DNA of 64,000 nt from Ureibacillus terrenus (GTDB lineage Bacteria > Bacillota > Bacilli > Bacillales_A > Planococcaceae): the NCBI RefSeq assembly GCF_006569205.1, contig NZ_VIGD01000001.1:297065-361064 (forward strand). Direction: 5' to 3'. Positions within the stretch are counted from its first letter, which is position 1, and the number at the start of each line of letters is the position of its first letter. Positions 43,177 to 51,827 of the stretch are shown piece by piece. A program made the translations under genes and the position numbers. The notes under the pieces are model-generated. The model made no database searches. It was not told the origin of the DNA and worked only from the letters and a program-made list of their open reading frames with translations.

Positions 43177-43658
43177 AGAAACAATTAAATAGCAATGGTA
43201 TGACTCTGATTGAAGTATTGGCTGTTTTAGTTTTGGGATCCATTATTGCCCTTTTGGCAATCAATGTGTTGTTTTCATTGGTAAACAACAAAGAAAAAAT
43301 TGCCACTTCGGCAAATGTGAGGGATGTGGCTGATTTTTACCTGGAAAGTTTGTCCAACTATATTTATTCACTCAATGAAGATAATGTGGAAAATGTCGTT
43401 CAATCGGAAACGGATGGATATTATATCAAGGAAAAAGATTCGCCAAGCAAAATAACAGGCTTTAAAAAGAACGGGAAAACCGTCTTTCTATATGTCGGAG
43501 GTGAGAAAACCGAATATCCTGGTTCAAACATAAAAATTTCCAATTTCCCTGATACGAAAATGGAAAAGGATGGTGAAAACGTCTATAAAATCACCCTGAC
43601 ATTGGAATACAACGGCAAAACAAAGACCTTTAAAAAAGAGGTCCATTCACTACCATAG
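43173..43658 (+). CDS. Type IV prepilin-like protein (minor pilin 2)
   Basis: A 161-residue protein. The leader MKKQLNSNG ends in Gly, followed by MTLIE with Glu at +5 and the helix VLAVLVLGSIIALLAINVLF. The rest is a soluble head with a beta-rich C-terminal half (TGFKKNGKTVFLYVGGEKTE, YKITLTLEYNGKTKTFKKEV) and no cysteines. It resembles PilW/GspJ-type minor pilins. The start overlaps the previous gene (ATGA), and the PilX-like gene begins 21 bp after its stop, so the three form one unit. Confidence 0.87.
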   Translation: MKKQLNSNGMTLIEVLAVLVLGSIIALLAINVLFSLVNNKEKIATSANVRDVADFYLESLSNYIYSLNEDNVENVVQSETDGYYIKEKDSPSKITGFKKNGKTVFLYVGGEKTEYPGSNIKISNFPDTKMEKDGENVYKITLTLEYNGKTKTFKKEVHSLP

Positions 43659-43679
43659 TTGAAAAAGGAGGCAGATTGG

Positions 43680-45866
43680 ATGAGATATGTCAAATCCCAA
43701 AAGGGAAATGTTTTCCTTTTGGCCATACTTGTATTAGTCATAGGCTCCGTCATTTCCCTTACGCTCATCGGCATGTCGATCAATGGCACCGCCCGGAATG
43801 AGCACCGGGAGGATCTTACCCAGGCCAAGAAAAATGCGGAAAGCGGCATTGAACATTTAACGGCCAGCATGCAAAAGAAATTGAAGGAAAATCTACCTGC
43901 TCCAGGCATCAATACGAGCAGTTCATTGGCAAACTTTAAAAAAGATTTTATCGATAATTTGGAGTTACATAGATGTCCTCCGGAAAATAAAATACATATT
44001 GAAAAACCTGAGAAAAATTACATACATAACGAAGATGGAAATACCCATTACTCTACGTGCATCAATTATGATGAAAATGAAATCAATCAATTATTGAACC
44101 AAAATCATTTTTATGTTCCAATCACAATACAGAGCATCGGTTATGCCGACGGTGAAGAAAAAACCATCACCGCCAAAGCCAAGTTCGGCGCAACGTATAA
44201 GAACTATCCCAGCTTTCTGGACTTCGCCGTTGCGACCCATCCGGGAACGAATGGAAATGGGGATTCCGACAAAAGAAGCGAAAATTTAATTTTAAACGGC
44301 GGAATCCAAATAAAGGGAAATGTCTTTACAAACGGGAATATCGTGCTATCCAACCGGGGATATGTGCCTGTTCCGGAGAGCGATTATAAGGACAATCCGT
44401 GGAAGTTGTCCACTTATCCCGAAATTTCAGGAGTCCTGTATAACAATTCGGACAAATCCTTATTCAAAATGAATCAATTTGAAGTCGGGAACAGCTGCAA
44501 ACGTCCGGAAGCGGCTACCAATATTCTTGCCATTTTGTCCGGCGCTTTGGGCACAGTCCTTGACTCCGTGATCAACGTTTTGGGGTATATTTTGTTAGGA
44601 ACTTTTGATGCGCCAAGCAAATATCTCACCTACTACGATTTGGAATATTACAATTATGATAATCAGTTATCCAATTGTTTTACAAAACTTCCGATCAGCG
44701 ATATTTCTTCATACCTCTTGAAGAAAGACAATTTAAAACTTCAAAAGACCGGATTAGAATTGGAGCCTGTCCAAATCGCCGGCGCGAACAGTTTTATTGA
44801 ACATGGCAAACAAAATATCAAAAGCATTGTCGAAAATAACGGGACAACTTTTACGAACGCCATTTCCTTCTATGCGAAAGGAAAAAAAGAAGGAAATTAT
44901 AAAATCGAAAATGCCAGCATATTGATCAACAACTCAACCTATAAAGGAACTTACTATATCAGGACACCGGAGAAACTGGATTTTCCGGCCGTTTATACTT
45001 CCAGCACATCCTATCTTACGGATTTATTAAATAATCTTGTATCCAGCTTAAATCTGGGGAATCTGTTAAAAGAGCTGGGAATCAAAGATTTGTTGAGCTT
45101 ATTGACCGGCAGCAACAAACAGAATAAAGGCCTGGAAGGGCAATTTTATATTGAACATGCCGCCAATCAGGATAAATTATTAACCGAATTGCTAAAGAAA
45201 TTGGAATTATTGTCCTCCGGCAAACCGGATGAAAAGCGTCTGCTGGATTTTCTTATCAATAATAGAGGGCTTATCCCGCAAGGAAAGGCTTTCAATCTGG
45301 ATCCGGGATTGATGGATAATAGCAATTTCACATTAAATGGCGTCTATTTTATGAAAGGGGACGTCAAAATCTACGACACCAATATCACCGGCGACGCGAT
45401 CCTTTTCGTCGATGGAAGTGTGGAAATTCTGCGTTCCAAATTGAATCACAAAAATAATCATAAGCTGCTCATTTTCGCAACCGGGGATATTATCTACAAA
45501 TTTGATTCCCAGACGGACCGGGATATGATCAATGACAATAAACCGGTTGAAGTCAATGCTTATTTGTATTCCAACCGGACAGTGGAATTCCACGGCACTT
45601 TAAAAAATATCCATGTTAAAGGCGGAATTGCAGGAAATCAGGTGATCTTGACCGGTATCAGAGGAGAAGTGAATAAAAAGCTGATCGGTCTGCCGTATTT
45701 ATGGGATTTGAAAAACACGACAAACGAAAATGCATCACCCCGTTTAATTGTCGAACATGATCCGGATTTATGGAAAACTTTCAAGGAACTTACAAATCAA
45801 TATTCCTCCATGCCGGATTATTATGAATTTTTCCTTGAACCATTGAAAATCACTTCCAGAAAATAA
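43680..45866 (+). CDS. Large PilX-like surface protein, candidate pilus tip adhesin
   Basis: A 728-residue protein. Its N-terminus (MRYVKSQKGNVFLLAILVLV) has the basic-plus-helix form of PilX-type pilins: no Glu at +5, then a long helix ESGIEHLTASMQKKLKENL. Residues about 195-240 and 565-670 read like beta-helix rungs (LILNGGIQIKGNVFTNGNIV, GVYFMKGDVKIYDTNITGDA, FVDGSVEILRSKLNHKNNHK). Four cysteines near 99, 127, 273 and 333 could make disulfides. A hydrophobic segment lies at 283-310 (NILAILSGALGTVLDSVINV). The ATG at 43680 has AAGGAGG upstream. I infer a large tip subunit carried by the minor pilins; ligand unknown. Confidence 0.8.
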   Translation: MRYVKSQKGNVFLLAILVLVIGSVISLTLIGMSINGTARNEHREDLTQAKKNAESGIEHLTASMQKKLKENLPAPGINTSSSLANFKKDFIDNLELHRCPPENKIHIEKPEKNYIHNEDGNTHYSTCINYDENEINQLLNQNHFYVPITIQSIGYADGEEKTITAKAKFGATYKNYPSFLDFAVATHPGTNGNGDSDKRSENLILNGGIQIKGNVFTNGNIVLSNRGYVPVPESDYKDNPWKLSTYPEISGVLYNNSDKSLFKMNQFEVGNSCKRPEAATNILAILSGALGTVLDSVINVLGYILLGTFDAPSKYLTYYDLEYYNYDNQLSNCFTKLPISDISSYLLKKDNLKLQKTGLELEPVQIAGANSFIEHGKQNIKSIVENNGTTFTNAISFYAKGKKEGNYKIENASILINNSTYKGTYYIRTPEKLDFPAVYTSSTSYLTDLLNNLVSSLNLGNLLKELGIKDLLSLLTGSNKQNKGLEGQFYIEHAANQDKLLTELLKKLELLSSGKPDEKRLLDFLINNRGLIPQGKAFNLDPGLMDNSNFTLNGVYFMKGDVKIYDTNITGDAILFVDGSVEILRSKLNHKNNHKLLIFATGDIIYKFDSQTDRDMINDNKPVEVNAYLYSNRTVEFHGTLKNIHVKGGIAGNQVILTGIRGEVNKKLIGLPYLWDLKNTTNENASPRLIVEHDPDLWKTFKELTNQYSSMPDYYEFFLEPLKITSRK

Positions 45867-45904
45867 AACAATTCTCCCGGGCGTAACCGCCGGGAGAATT
45901 GTTT
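45867..45904 (+). terminator. Terminator after the PilX-like gene
   Basis: A perfect stem, CAATTCTCCCGG and its complement, lies immediately past the stop, followed by TTTC. Confidence 0.78.
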
Positions 45905-45912
45905 CTTTCGGC

Positions 45913-45948
45913 AAAAAAGCCGGGTCGGCAATTCGACCCGGTTTTTTC
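45913..45948. terminator. Bidirectional terminator after glnA
   Basis: A6-GCCGGGTCG-6 nt-CGACCCGGTTTTTT: a strong GC stem flanked by A and T runs, serving glnA on the minus strand and stopping plus-strand read-through. Confidence 0.9.
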
Positions 45949-45949
45949 A

Positions 45950-47284
45950 TTAATACATTTTCAAATAATGTTCAAGTTCCCATGGGTGAACTGTGGAACG
46001 GTACATTTCGAACTCGATTTCCTTCGCTTCCTTGAAGTTTTGGTAGATGTGTGGTCCAAGGGCGTTTTTCACCACTTCATCTTTTTCCAATAAACGGAGC
46101 GCATCATCGAGCTGTGCAGGCAAGTTTTCAATGCCGTTTTCGCGGCGTTCTTCCTCCGTCATCACATAAATGTTCCGGTTGATTGGAGCAGGAGGCGTCA
46201 ATTTGTTTTTGATGCCGTCAAGACCTGAAGCCAAAATAACTGCCATCGCCAAATAAGGGTTTGCGGACGGGTCGACGGAACGCACTTCAATCCGTGTTGA
46301 TACGCCACGGGATGCAGGCACGCGGATCAAAGGAGAACGGTTTTGCGCAGACCAGGCGACATATACCGGCGCTTCAAATCCCGGAACTAGCCGTTTGTAG
46401 GAGTTCACGGTCGGGTTTGTAATGGCAGTAAAGCTTTGCACATGTTTCAATACGCCCGCCATAAACTGCATCGCCACTTCGGACAATCCTAGTTCGTTGG
46501 ATGGATCATAGAACGCATTCTCATTCCCTTTAAATAATGAAACGTTGCAATGCATTCCCGATCCGGCTTCCCCGAAAATCGGCTTCGGCATAAATGTTGC
46601 ATGCAGTCCGTGTTTTCTCGCAATGGTTTTCACAACCAATTTGAATGTTTGGATATTGTCGCAGGCTGTGACCGCATCTGCATATTTAAAGTCGATTTCA
46701 TGTTGGCCAGGCGCCACTTCATGGTGGGAAGCTTCCACTTCAAAGCCCATTTCTTCCAATTCAAGAACGATATCGCGGCGGCAATTTTCCCCGAGATCGG
46801 TCGGAGCCAAATCAAAATAGCCGCCATGGTCGTTCACTTCCAAAGTAGGTTCCCCATGTTCATTCAATTTGAATAGGAAGAATTCAGGTTCGGGACCTAG
46901 ATTGAAATGGGTAAAGCCCAATGCCTCCATTTCTTTCAAAACCCGTTTTAAGTTCGTGCGCGGATCACCGAGGAACGGCTTACCGTCGGCAGTATAGATA
47001 TCGCAAATAAATCGCGCCACTTTCCCTTTTCCGGTTGTCCAAGGGAAAACCATGAATGTATCTAAATCCGGATACAAATACATATCGGATTCTTCAATCC
47101 GGACAAATCCTTCAATGGAGGATCCATCGAACATCATTTTATTGTTTAATGCTTTGTCCAATTGGCTTACAGGAATTTCAACGTTTTTGATTGTTCCCAA
47201 AATATCTGTAAATTGCAGACGGATGAATTTTACTTCCTTTTCTTCCACTAATCGATAGATGTCTTCCTTCGTATACTTACCCAC
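45950..47284 (-). CDS. glnA: Glutamine synthetase, type I-alpha
   Basis: GlnA makes glutamine from glutamate and ammonia with ATP and, when feedback-inhibited, also controls GlnR and TnrA in Bacillus. The 444-residue length is that of the Gram-positive type that is not adenylylated. Visible are [40 protein letters not shown], the glutamate-site segment [40 protein letters not shown] and [20 protein letters not shown]. It follows glnR by 30 bp in one operon. Confidence 0.98.
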   Translation of the reverse strand: MGKYTKEDIYRLVEEKEVKFIRLQFTDILGTIKNVEIPVSQLDKALNNKMMFDGSSIEGFVRIEESDMYLYPDLDTFMVFPWTTGKGKVARFICDIYTADGKPFLGDPRTNLKRVLKEMEALGFTHFNLGPEPEFFLFKLNEHGEPTLEVNDHGGYFDLAPTDLGENCRRDIVLELEEMGFEVEASHHEVAPGQHEIDFKYADAVTACDNIQTFKLVVKTIARKHGLHATFMPKPIFGEAGSGMHCNVSLFKGNENAFYDPSNELGLSEVAMQFMAGVLKHVQSFTAITNPTVNSYKRLVPGFEAPVYVAWSAQNRSPLIRVPASRGVSTRIEVRSVDPSANPYLAMAVILASGLDGIKNKLTPPAPINRNIYVMTEEERRENGIENLPAQLDDALRLLEKDEVVKNALGPHIYQNFKEAKEIEFEMYRSTVHPWELEHYLKMY

Positions 47285-47314
47285 AATTTCACTCTCCTAC
47301 AAAAATTTAAAATA

Positions 47315-47719
47315 TCATTGATAATATCGAATCACGTCCGCATATCTAAGTTTTGGTTTTTTCAGATGGGATTGTGCCATCTTCATTTCCTCCCGCAAAA
47401 TGCTGCGGATCTGTTCATCGAAAAGCTCCTTTTCCGACTTTCTTTGCCCATTAATTTCATTTTTCATTTCAAATACTTTTTTTATTCCAGCTATGTTTAA
47501 ACCTTGTTCAAGCAGATCTTTGATTTCCAAAAGCAAATCAACATCGTTCAACGAAAACATCCGTTGGTTGCCTTCCGTACGGTGCGGACAAATCAATCCC
47601 TGTTCTTCATAATAACGGATTTGCCGCGCGGTCAAATCCGTCAGCTGAATGACGGTCCCAATCGGCAACAACGGCATGGATCTCCGGATTTCGCTCGTTC
47701 GTTTCTTGTGCTGTACCAT
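47315..47719 (-). CDS. glnR: Nitrogen regulator GlnR
   Basis: GlnR is a MerR-family repressor of glnRA and other nitrogen genes when glutamine is plentiful. The 134-residue protein has the MerR helix-turn-helix and wing (PIGTVIQLTDLTARQIRYYE, GLICPHRTEGNQRMFSLND), the coiled coil, and a C-terminal autoinhibitory tail that senses feedback-inhibited GlnA. The ATG has GGGAGGAGT upstream. Its promoter carries a good GlnR operator, indicating autoregulation. Confidence 0.97.
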   Translation of the reverse strand: MVQHKKRTSEIRRSMPLLPIGTVIQLTDLTARQIRYYEEQGLICPHRTEGNQRMFSLNDVDLLLEIKDLLEQGLNIAGIKKVFEMKNEINGQRKSEKELFDEQIRSILREEMKMAQSHLKKPKLRYADVIRYYQ

Positions 47720-47742
47720 GTCACTCCTCCCTAATGATGAAC

Positions 47743-47771
47743 ATTTTACTATCCGGCATATTGTTTGTCAA
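47743..47771 (-). promoter_or_regulatory. glnRA promoter
   Basis: On the minus strand TTGACA (47766-47771), 17-bp spacer, TAAAAT (47743-47748); a near-consensus SigA promoter about 24 bp before the glnR start. Confidence 0.85.
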
Positions 47772-47776
47772 TGTCA

Positions 47777-47793
47777 TGTCAGAAAACCTTACA
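47777..47793 (-). promoter_or_regulatory. GlnR/TnrA operator
   Basis: TGTAA-7 nt-TGACA matches the GlnR/TnrA pattern TGTNA-N7-TNACA exactly. It ends 5 bp upstream of the glnRA -35. Confidence 0.85.
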
Positions 47794-47840
47794 TGGGAAA
47801 ATTCAGCGATTTTTTCATGAATTTGCTTGCATTTTCCATG

Positions 47841-47879
47841 AAAAAAACTGTGGAACGGCCTTCCGTCTCCACAGTTTTT
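47841..47879 (-). terminator. Terminator after the BAX-inhibitor-like gene
   Basis: AAAAACTGTGG and CCACAGTTTTTTT pair across a 15-nt loop and end in a T run on the minus strand. Confidence 0.85.
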
Positions 47880-47888
47880 CAAATTCTG

Positions 47889-48494
47889 TTATTTTTTTAA
47901 TCGATAAAGAAATTCCAGCAAATAAATCAACAATCCCAAATACAAACTGAATGCGGTTTGGACAACTTCGTGCTCTTTTATATAATAACCCAGGATCAAA
48001 TTGAAGTCATACACGGTAAAGAGAACAAAAACGGACACAAAAAGGGCGGCAATAATGAAATATATCATATGGTTTATCGGGATGAAAAAGAAAATGAAGG
48101 AAAACAGGACCAGAACCAATAATGAGGCGGCAAGATATGCCCCCCAGGGAAAAAAATCCCTCGGCATCTTCAACACAAACAATGCCAATAAAATGAATAA
48201 AACGGCAGTACCAACGAAAACCGCAAACACAAACGCCGCCCCGACCGCCTCAATAAAGAAATGCACCAGCCAATAGAACATCGCGCCCGTAAACAATGGC
48301 ACCAGATATAATATGACGCTGCCCATCTGCACCTTCCGAACAAAAAGAATGATGCCGAGCAAAATGACATTTATGATGGAAACCGAAAGGAGAAAGGCGT
48401 GCGGCAAAAACAATCCCATTGCAAAACCAACGCCCGAAAGCAGCCACATAAGCGCAAAATGTTTCATTACGAGTTGCAAATGATAGCCGTACAT
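47889..48494 (-). CDS. BAX-inhibitor-1-like membrane protein
   Basis: A 201-residue protein with about seven membrane helices. The last part has the hallmark of the BI-1/UPF0005 (YccA/YetJ) family: an Asp-containing YDFNLILGYYIKEH segment followed by AFSLYLGLLIYLLEFLYRL. In B. subtilis the family member YetJ is a pH-sensitive calcium leak channel; whether this one acts similarly is inferred. The usual double-Asp pH sensor is not obvious here. Its ribosome site (CGGAG) lies in one arm of a 9-bp inverted repeat. Confidence 0.7.
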   Translation of the reverse strand: MYGYHLQLVMKHFALMWLLSGVGFAMGLFLPHAFLLSVSIINVILLGIILFVRKVQMGSVILYLVPLFTGAMFYWLVHFFIEAVGAAFVFAVFVGTAVLFILLALFVLKMPRDFFPWGAYLAASLLVLVLFSFIFFFIPINHMIYFIIAALFVSVFVLFTVYDFNLILGYYIKEHEVVQTAFSLYLGLLIYLLEFLYRLKK

Positions 48495-48498
48495 TCCA

Positions 48499-48547
48499 AC
48501 AACTCCGTTTTTCTTATTTAGTTCAATATATTGTTTGGCGGAGTTGT
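48499..48547 (-). repeat. Inverted repeat covering the ribosome site of the BI-1-like gene
   Basis: Perfect 9-base arms, ACAACTCCG (48499-48507) and CGGAGTTGT (48539-48547), with a 31-nt loop. In the minus-strand RNA the downstream arm contains the CGGAG ribosome site for the ATG at 48494. It starts directly after the stop of the phosphatase gene and lacks a T run, so it could be a translation switch or simply chance. Confidence 0.5.
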
Positions 48548-49165
48548 CTATTCAACCGAAAAAGTTTTCCCGATATACTCTATCGACCATTGATGATCTG
48601 CTATGACCATTTTTGTGACGCTGGCCCCGTCAATATGGAAATCCCAGATATTAGACACCGGCAGTTCCAGGATGGATAAAATGGCCGCGCGAATGGCGAC
48701 ACCATGGGATACGGCGAGAATTTTCCCTGTCGGAAAATTCCGTTGGCAACTCTTCATAAAATCAACCATTCTGGAAATGACTTGTTGAAAGCTTTCCCCC
48801 GTATCAGGAAGGTATCTTTCCGGATTATGGATGTAATCCCGGTATCTAAGATCCCCTTTTTCCAGTTCTGCAATCCGCTTCCCTTGCCAAGTGCCAAGAT
48901 GGATTTCCAAAAGTCTGGGATCTCTCTTAATCGGCAAGTAATGGCCTACCAATAGATAGGCAGTGTCATAGGCCCTTGTAGAAGGGCTTGAAAATGCGCA
49001 ATCAAATTGAACATCTTTCAAATGCTCTTTTAATTGCTTGACTTGTCCGATGCCCCTGGGCGTCAATTCCGAATCGAGCCAGCCTTGCAAGCGCCCTTCC
49101 CGGTTCCATTCCGTTTCGCCGTGTCGCACGAAATAAAGCTCCAATCTATTTTCCATACCATTCAT
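48548..49165 (-). CDS. cobC: Histidine phosphatase family protein, probable alpha-ribazole phosphatase
   Basis: A 205-residue phosphoglycerate-mutase-like phosphatase. The phosphohistidine motif is YFVRHGETEWNREGRLQGWL, the second catalytic His is in VSHGVAIRAAIL, and SPSTRAYDTA and GTWQGKRIAELE are family segments. Because it overlaps the cobD-like gene by about 20 bases and follows cbiB and cbiZ, the likely role is removal of phosphate from alpha-ribazole-phosphate or adenosylcobalamin-phosphate (CobC). The fold alone does not fix the substrate. An ATG three codons downstream is an alternative start. Confidence 0.82.
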   Translation of the reverse strand: MNGMENRLELYFVRHGETEWNREGRLQGWLDSELTPRGIGQVKQLKEHLKDVQFDCAFSSPSTRAYDTAYLLVGHYLPIKRDPRLLEIHLGTWQGKRIAELEKGDLRYRDYIHNPERYLPDTGESFQQVISRMVDFMKSCQRNFPTGKILAVSHGVAIRAAILSILELPVSNIWDFHIDGASVTKMVIADHQWSIEYIGKTFSVE

Positions 49166-50222
49166 CCATTACCTGTTGAAATTTTTTCATGGCATCTTCC
49201 CCCTTCATTCCGATCCTGAGCCACCTGCCGTCCATGCCCCTAAAATTTTCCGTATGTCTCAGCACGACACCTTTCTTTAGGCAATAAAAATAAAAATCCC
49301 TCGTCTTTTCCTGTTCTTGCAGCTGAAAACATAAAAAGTTCGTCACGCTGTCCGTCATTTTGCAATTTCTTTCCAGCAAATAATGTTCGAGATTTCGTTT
49401 GATCTTTTGATGCCGTTCAATGCTTTCGTTGCGGAAAGTTTCGTCTTCAAGGCACAATTGGCCGATTTTGATCGCCAATCCATTGACATGCCAGTGGGGA
49501 AGACGGCGCTGCAATTCCTCCACAAGCTCCTTTCTCCCCACCAAATATCCTAATCGGATGCCGGCGATGCCGTACATTTTCGTCATCGACCGCATCACCG
49601 TCAAACGGGGATATTGTTCAACGAGGGGGATCACCGATTCCGACTCATCGGTCCAATCCATAAAAGCTTCATCAACCAATAATTCACACTCCACCTTTTC
49701 TCCATGAATCAGCAATTCTTCGATGGTTTCTTTCGGAATCAGGGAGCCCGTCGGATTGTTCGGATTGCATAAGTAGAGGCAAGCCGCGTCTTTCATGTGC
49801 TCTTTGATCTGTTCCAGAGGGAGCTTGTATGTCGCGATTTCTTCCGCCATCAGTTCAATCATTTTGGCGCCTTGCGCTTCAAGCGTCGACCTGTATTCCG
49901 AAAAAGTCGGATGAACGATGATGGCCTGCCGGTTGGAAAATCTTCCTGCAAAAAACGTCAACAGTTCAGCGGCACCGTTGCCGATGAGAACCTGTTCTTT
50001 TGCAACGTTCAGTTTCGCTGCCAGCAAGGTCCTGAAAGGCTCCGCTTCCGGATGGGGATAAGCGGCAATGTGATGCAGCAAATCCGGCCATGCTTCTTTA
50101 ATTCTTGGCGGGAATCCGAACGCATTGACATTCTCGCTTAAATCATACACCTCTTCCGGCATCGGAATCCGAAAACGTTCGTAGAGGGACTTATAATTGG
50201 CTCCATGCGAAGGAAATTCCAA
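49146..50222 (-). CDS. cobD: Threonine-phosphate decarboxylase-like aminotransferase
   Basis: A fold-type I PLP enzyme of about 358 residues, related to histidinol-phosphate aminotransferase. Between cbiB and the phosphatase it is best read as L-threonine-O-3-phosphate decarboxylase, giving aminopropanol phosphate for the cobalamin side chain. It begins LEFPSHGANYKSLYERF, like CobD. CNPNNPTG, VDEAFMDW, the PLP lysine in RSMTKMYGIAGIRLGYLVG and the Arg in WLRIGMKG are present. I place the start at the TTG 50220-50222, with GGGGGGTG six bases upstream; a GTG at 50231 is the alternative. It overlaps cbiB. Confidence 0.85.
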   Translation of the reverse strand: MEFPSHGANYKSLYERFRIPMPEEVYDLSENVNAFGFPPRIKEAWPDLLHHIAAYPHPEAEPFRTLLAAKLNVAKEQVLIGNGAAELLTFFAGRFSNRQAIIVHPTFSEYRSTLEAQGAKMIELMAEEIATYKLPLEQIKEHMKDAACLYLCNPNNPTGSLIPKETIEELLIHGEKVECELLVDEAFMDWTDESESVIPLVEQYPRLTVMRSMTKMYGIAGIRLGYLVGRKELVEELQRRLPHWHVNGLAIKIGQLCLEDETFRNESIERHQKIKRNLEHYLLERNCKMTDSVTNFLCFQLQEQEKTRDFYFYCLKKGVVLRHTENFRGMDGRWLRIGMKGEDAMKKFQQVMDEWYGK

Positions 50223-51150
50223 CGATGACACCCCCCATGATGATGGTAAACAATGCGGAAGCGGCGAACATCTGGCGGATGGCGTCTTTTATATGCTCCG
50301 CTTCCAATGGAACATCCGCTTTCCCCATATATGCGCGAAAAGATGGAATTCCTTGATAGGAGTTGTACCCTCCCAATCTGATTCCAAGTTGATAGCTTGT
50401 CGCCGCTTCCAAATATCCGCTATTGGGACTTGGATGTTTTTTGGCGTCTTCCAGCCATAAGCGCAGCCGTTCGGCAAATGGACGGTTTGTTTTATTTTTT
50501 GTAAATAAAAGGATAATCAGTCCTGTAATTCTGCTCGGGAGAAAATTTGCCGCATCATCCAGTCTGGCGCTGAATTTTCCAAAATCCTTATAGGTTTCGT
50601 TCTTGTAGCCGATCATTGAATCCAATGTATTAATGGCTTTATACGTCCACAAACCGGTGGCTCCAAAAAGACAGGCGTAAAATAACGGTGCCGTCACTCC
50701 GTCGCTCGTGTTTTCGGACACCGTTTCCACCACACCGCGCACCACTTCCGGTTCATCCAAATGTTCCGTATCGCGCCCGACAATCCACGATAATTTTTTT
50801 CTGGCTTCCTCAAGATTACCTCCGGCCAGTGCATCGTATACTTCCATCGCCGCATCCTTCAAACTTTTTTGGGCAAGGCCAATCCCGATCAATGCGCTTT
50901 CGACAATAAAACCTGCAACGAAATGAATTTGATAGGCAAGTTTCACGATGGAAAAAGTGATGAGGGCGACAGAAAATACGACGATTACGCCCGTCAGCAT
51001 CCCTTTTAACGTCCGGCGGGATCCTTTATTCAAATGTTTGGAAAGAAAATGGATAAACGAGCCAATCCACCGGACAGGATGGGGCATTTTCGGAGGGTCC
51101 CCGATGATCGCGTCCAGCACTTGCCCAATAATCACTGTAATGATGGTCAT
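50191..51150 (-). CDS. cbiB: Adenosylcobinamide-phosphate synthase CbiB
   Basis: CbiB is a membrane enzyme that joins cobyric acid to aminopropanol (phosphate). The 319-residue protein has the standard start IIGQVLDAIIGDPPKMPHPV and RWIGSFIHFLSKHLNKGSRR, about five membrane helices, and the family core VVETVSENTSDGVTAPLFYA plus NTLDSMIGYKNETYKDFGKF and LDDAANFLPSRITGL. It starts inside cbiZ (4-bp overlap) and its end overlaps cobD, so the three are translated together. Confidence 0.95.
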   Translation of the reverse strand: MTIITVIIGQVLDAIIGDPPKMPHPVRWIGSFIHFLSKHLNKGSRRTLKGMLTGVIVVFSVALITFSIVKLAYQIHFVAGFIVESALIGIGLAQKSLKDAAMEVYDALAGGNLEEARKKLSWIVGRDTEHLDEPEVVRGVVETVSENTSDGVTAPLFYACLFGATGLWTYKAINTLDSMIGYKNETYKDFGKFSARLDDAANFLPSRITGLIILLFTKNKTNRPFAERLRLWLEDAKKHPSPNSGYLEAATSYQLGIRLGGYNSYQGIPSFRAYMGKADVPLEAEHIKDAIRQMFAASALFTIIMGGVIVGISFAWSQL

Positions 51151-51827
51151 GGCGATGATTTTCCTTTCGTAAAATCAAGATATTGCATTACCGCGTCTGT
51201 CAAGGTTTCATATAAGGCTTTTCCCAGGAACGACCCCAATTTTGTAATCGAGCCTCCGTATTCATGAAATTCCCCTTTTTGGGTGGATGCGATGCAAATG
51301 CTGTCTGTCGAGGTGCCTGTTGCGACGGTTCCCGAGTTCGGATCCTTAATCGACAGCTCCGAAAGCACTTTCACCTTTGTTTCGACCGCGCAGCACAACC
51401 CTTGAATCAAGGCTTCATCCGTCAAAACGCCGTTAATGAAAATGAAAATATTGATTGTTCCATTGACGGGTTTATAAAAATATGCGTGGGACCGGGTGAC
51501 GTCCACCGCATTCCCCAGTCCTGCGGTAACCAGCAATAAGATCGAAGTATCCCCTTCTTCAAAAAATCGGCAAAGGGCATATTTCATATCAACGGCCGTC
51601 ATCATGGCCACGGTATCCTTCGGAGGGAATCCCCGGTCCTCAAGAAACCGTTTCATTTCCTCGCGGGGGTCCGGAGGGAAGTACGTTTTATCGACGGTGC
51701 GATTGATAAAATACCGGTAGCTGCCGCAGCCCGCGTTGTGCATGGCCGAACTGAACGCGCGGAGGGGGCCGTCCGCTTCGACCGCGATATAGTCGCCGTA
51801 TTTTTTGATGGATTCAAGCGTGATCAT
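51147..51827 (-). CDS. cbiZ: Adenosylcobinamide amidohydrolase CbiZ
   Basis: CbiZ removes the aminopropanol side chain from (pseudo)cobinamides to yield cobyric acid, allowing salvage of incomplete corrinoids. The 226-residue protein shows the family features: FSSAMHNAGCGSYRYFINRT followed by VDKTYFPPDPREEM near residue 25-60, VTAGLGNAVDVTRSHAYFYK, and NIFIFINGVLTDEALIQGL. The C-terminal GTVATGTSTDSICIASTQKG and an end helix (SFLGKALYETLTDAVMQYL) follow. Its start overlaps ynbB by 14 bases. No corrinoid transporter is in the window. Confidence 0.9.
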   Translation of the reverse strand: MITLESIKKYGDYIAVEADGPLRAFSSAMHNAGCGSYRYFINRTVDKTYFPPDPREEMKRFLEDRGFPPKDTVAMMTAVDMKYALCRFFEEGDTSILLLVTAGLGNAVDVTRSHAYFYKPVNGTINIFIFINGVLTDEALIQGLCCAVETKVKVLSELSIKDPNSGTVATGTSTDSICIASTQKGEFHEYGGSITKLGSFLGKALYETLTDAVMQYLDFTKGKSSP

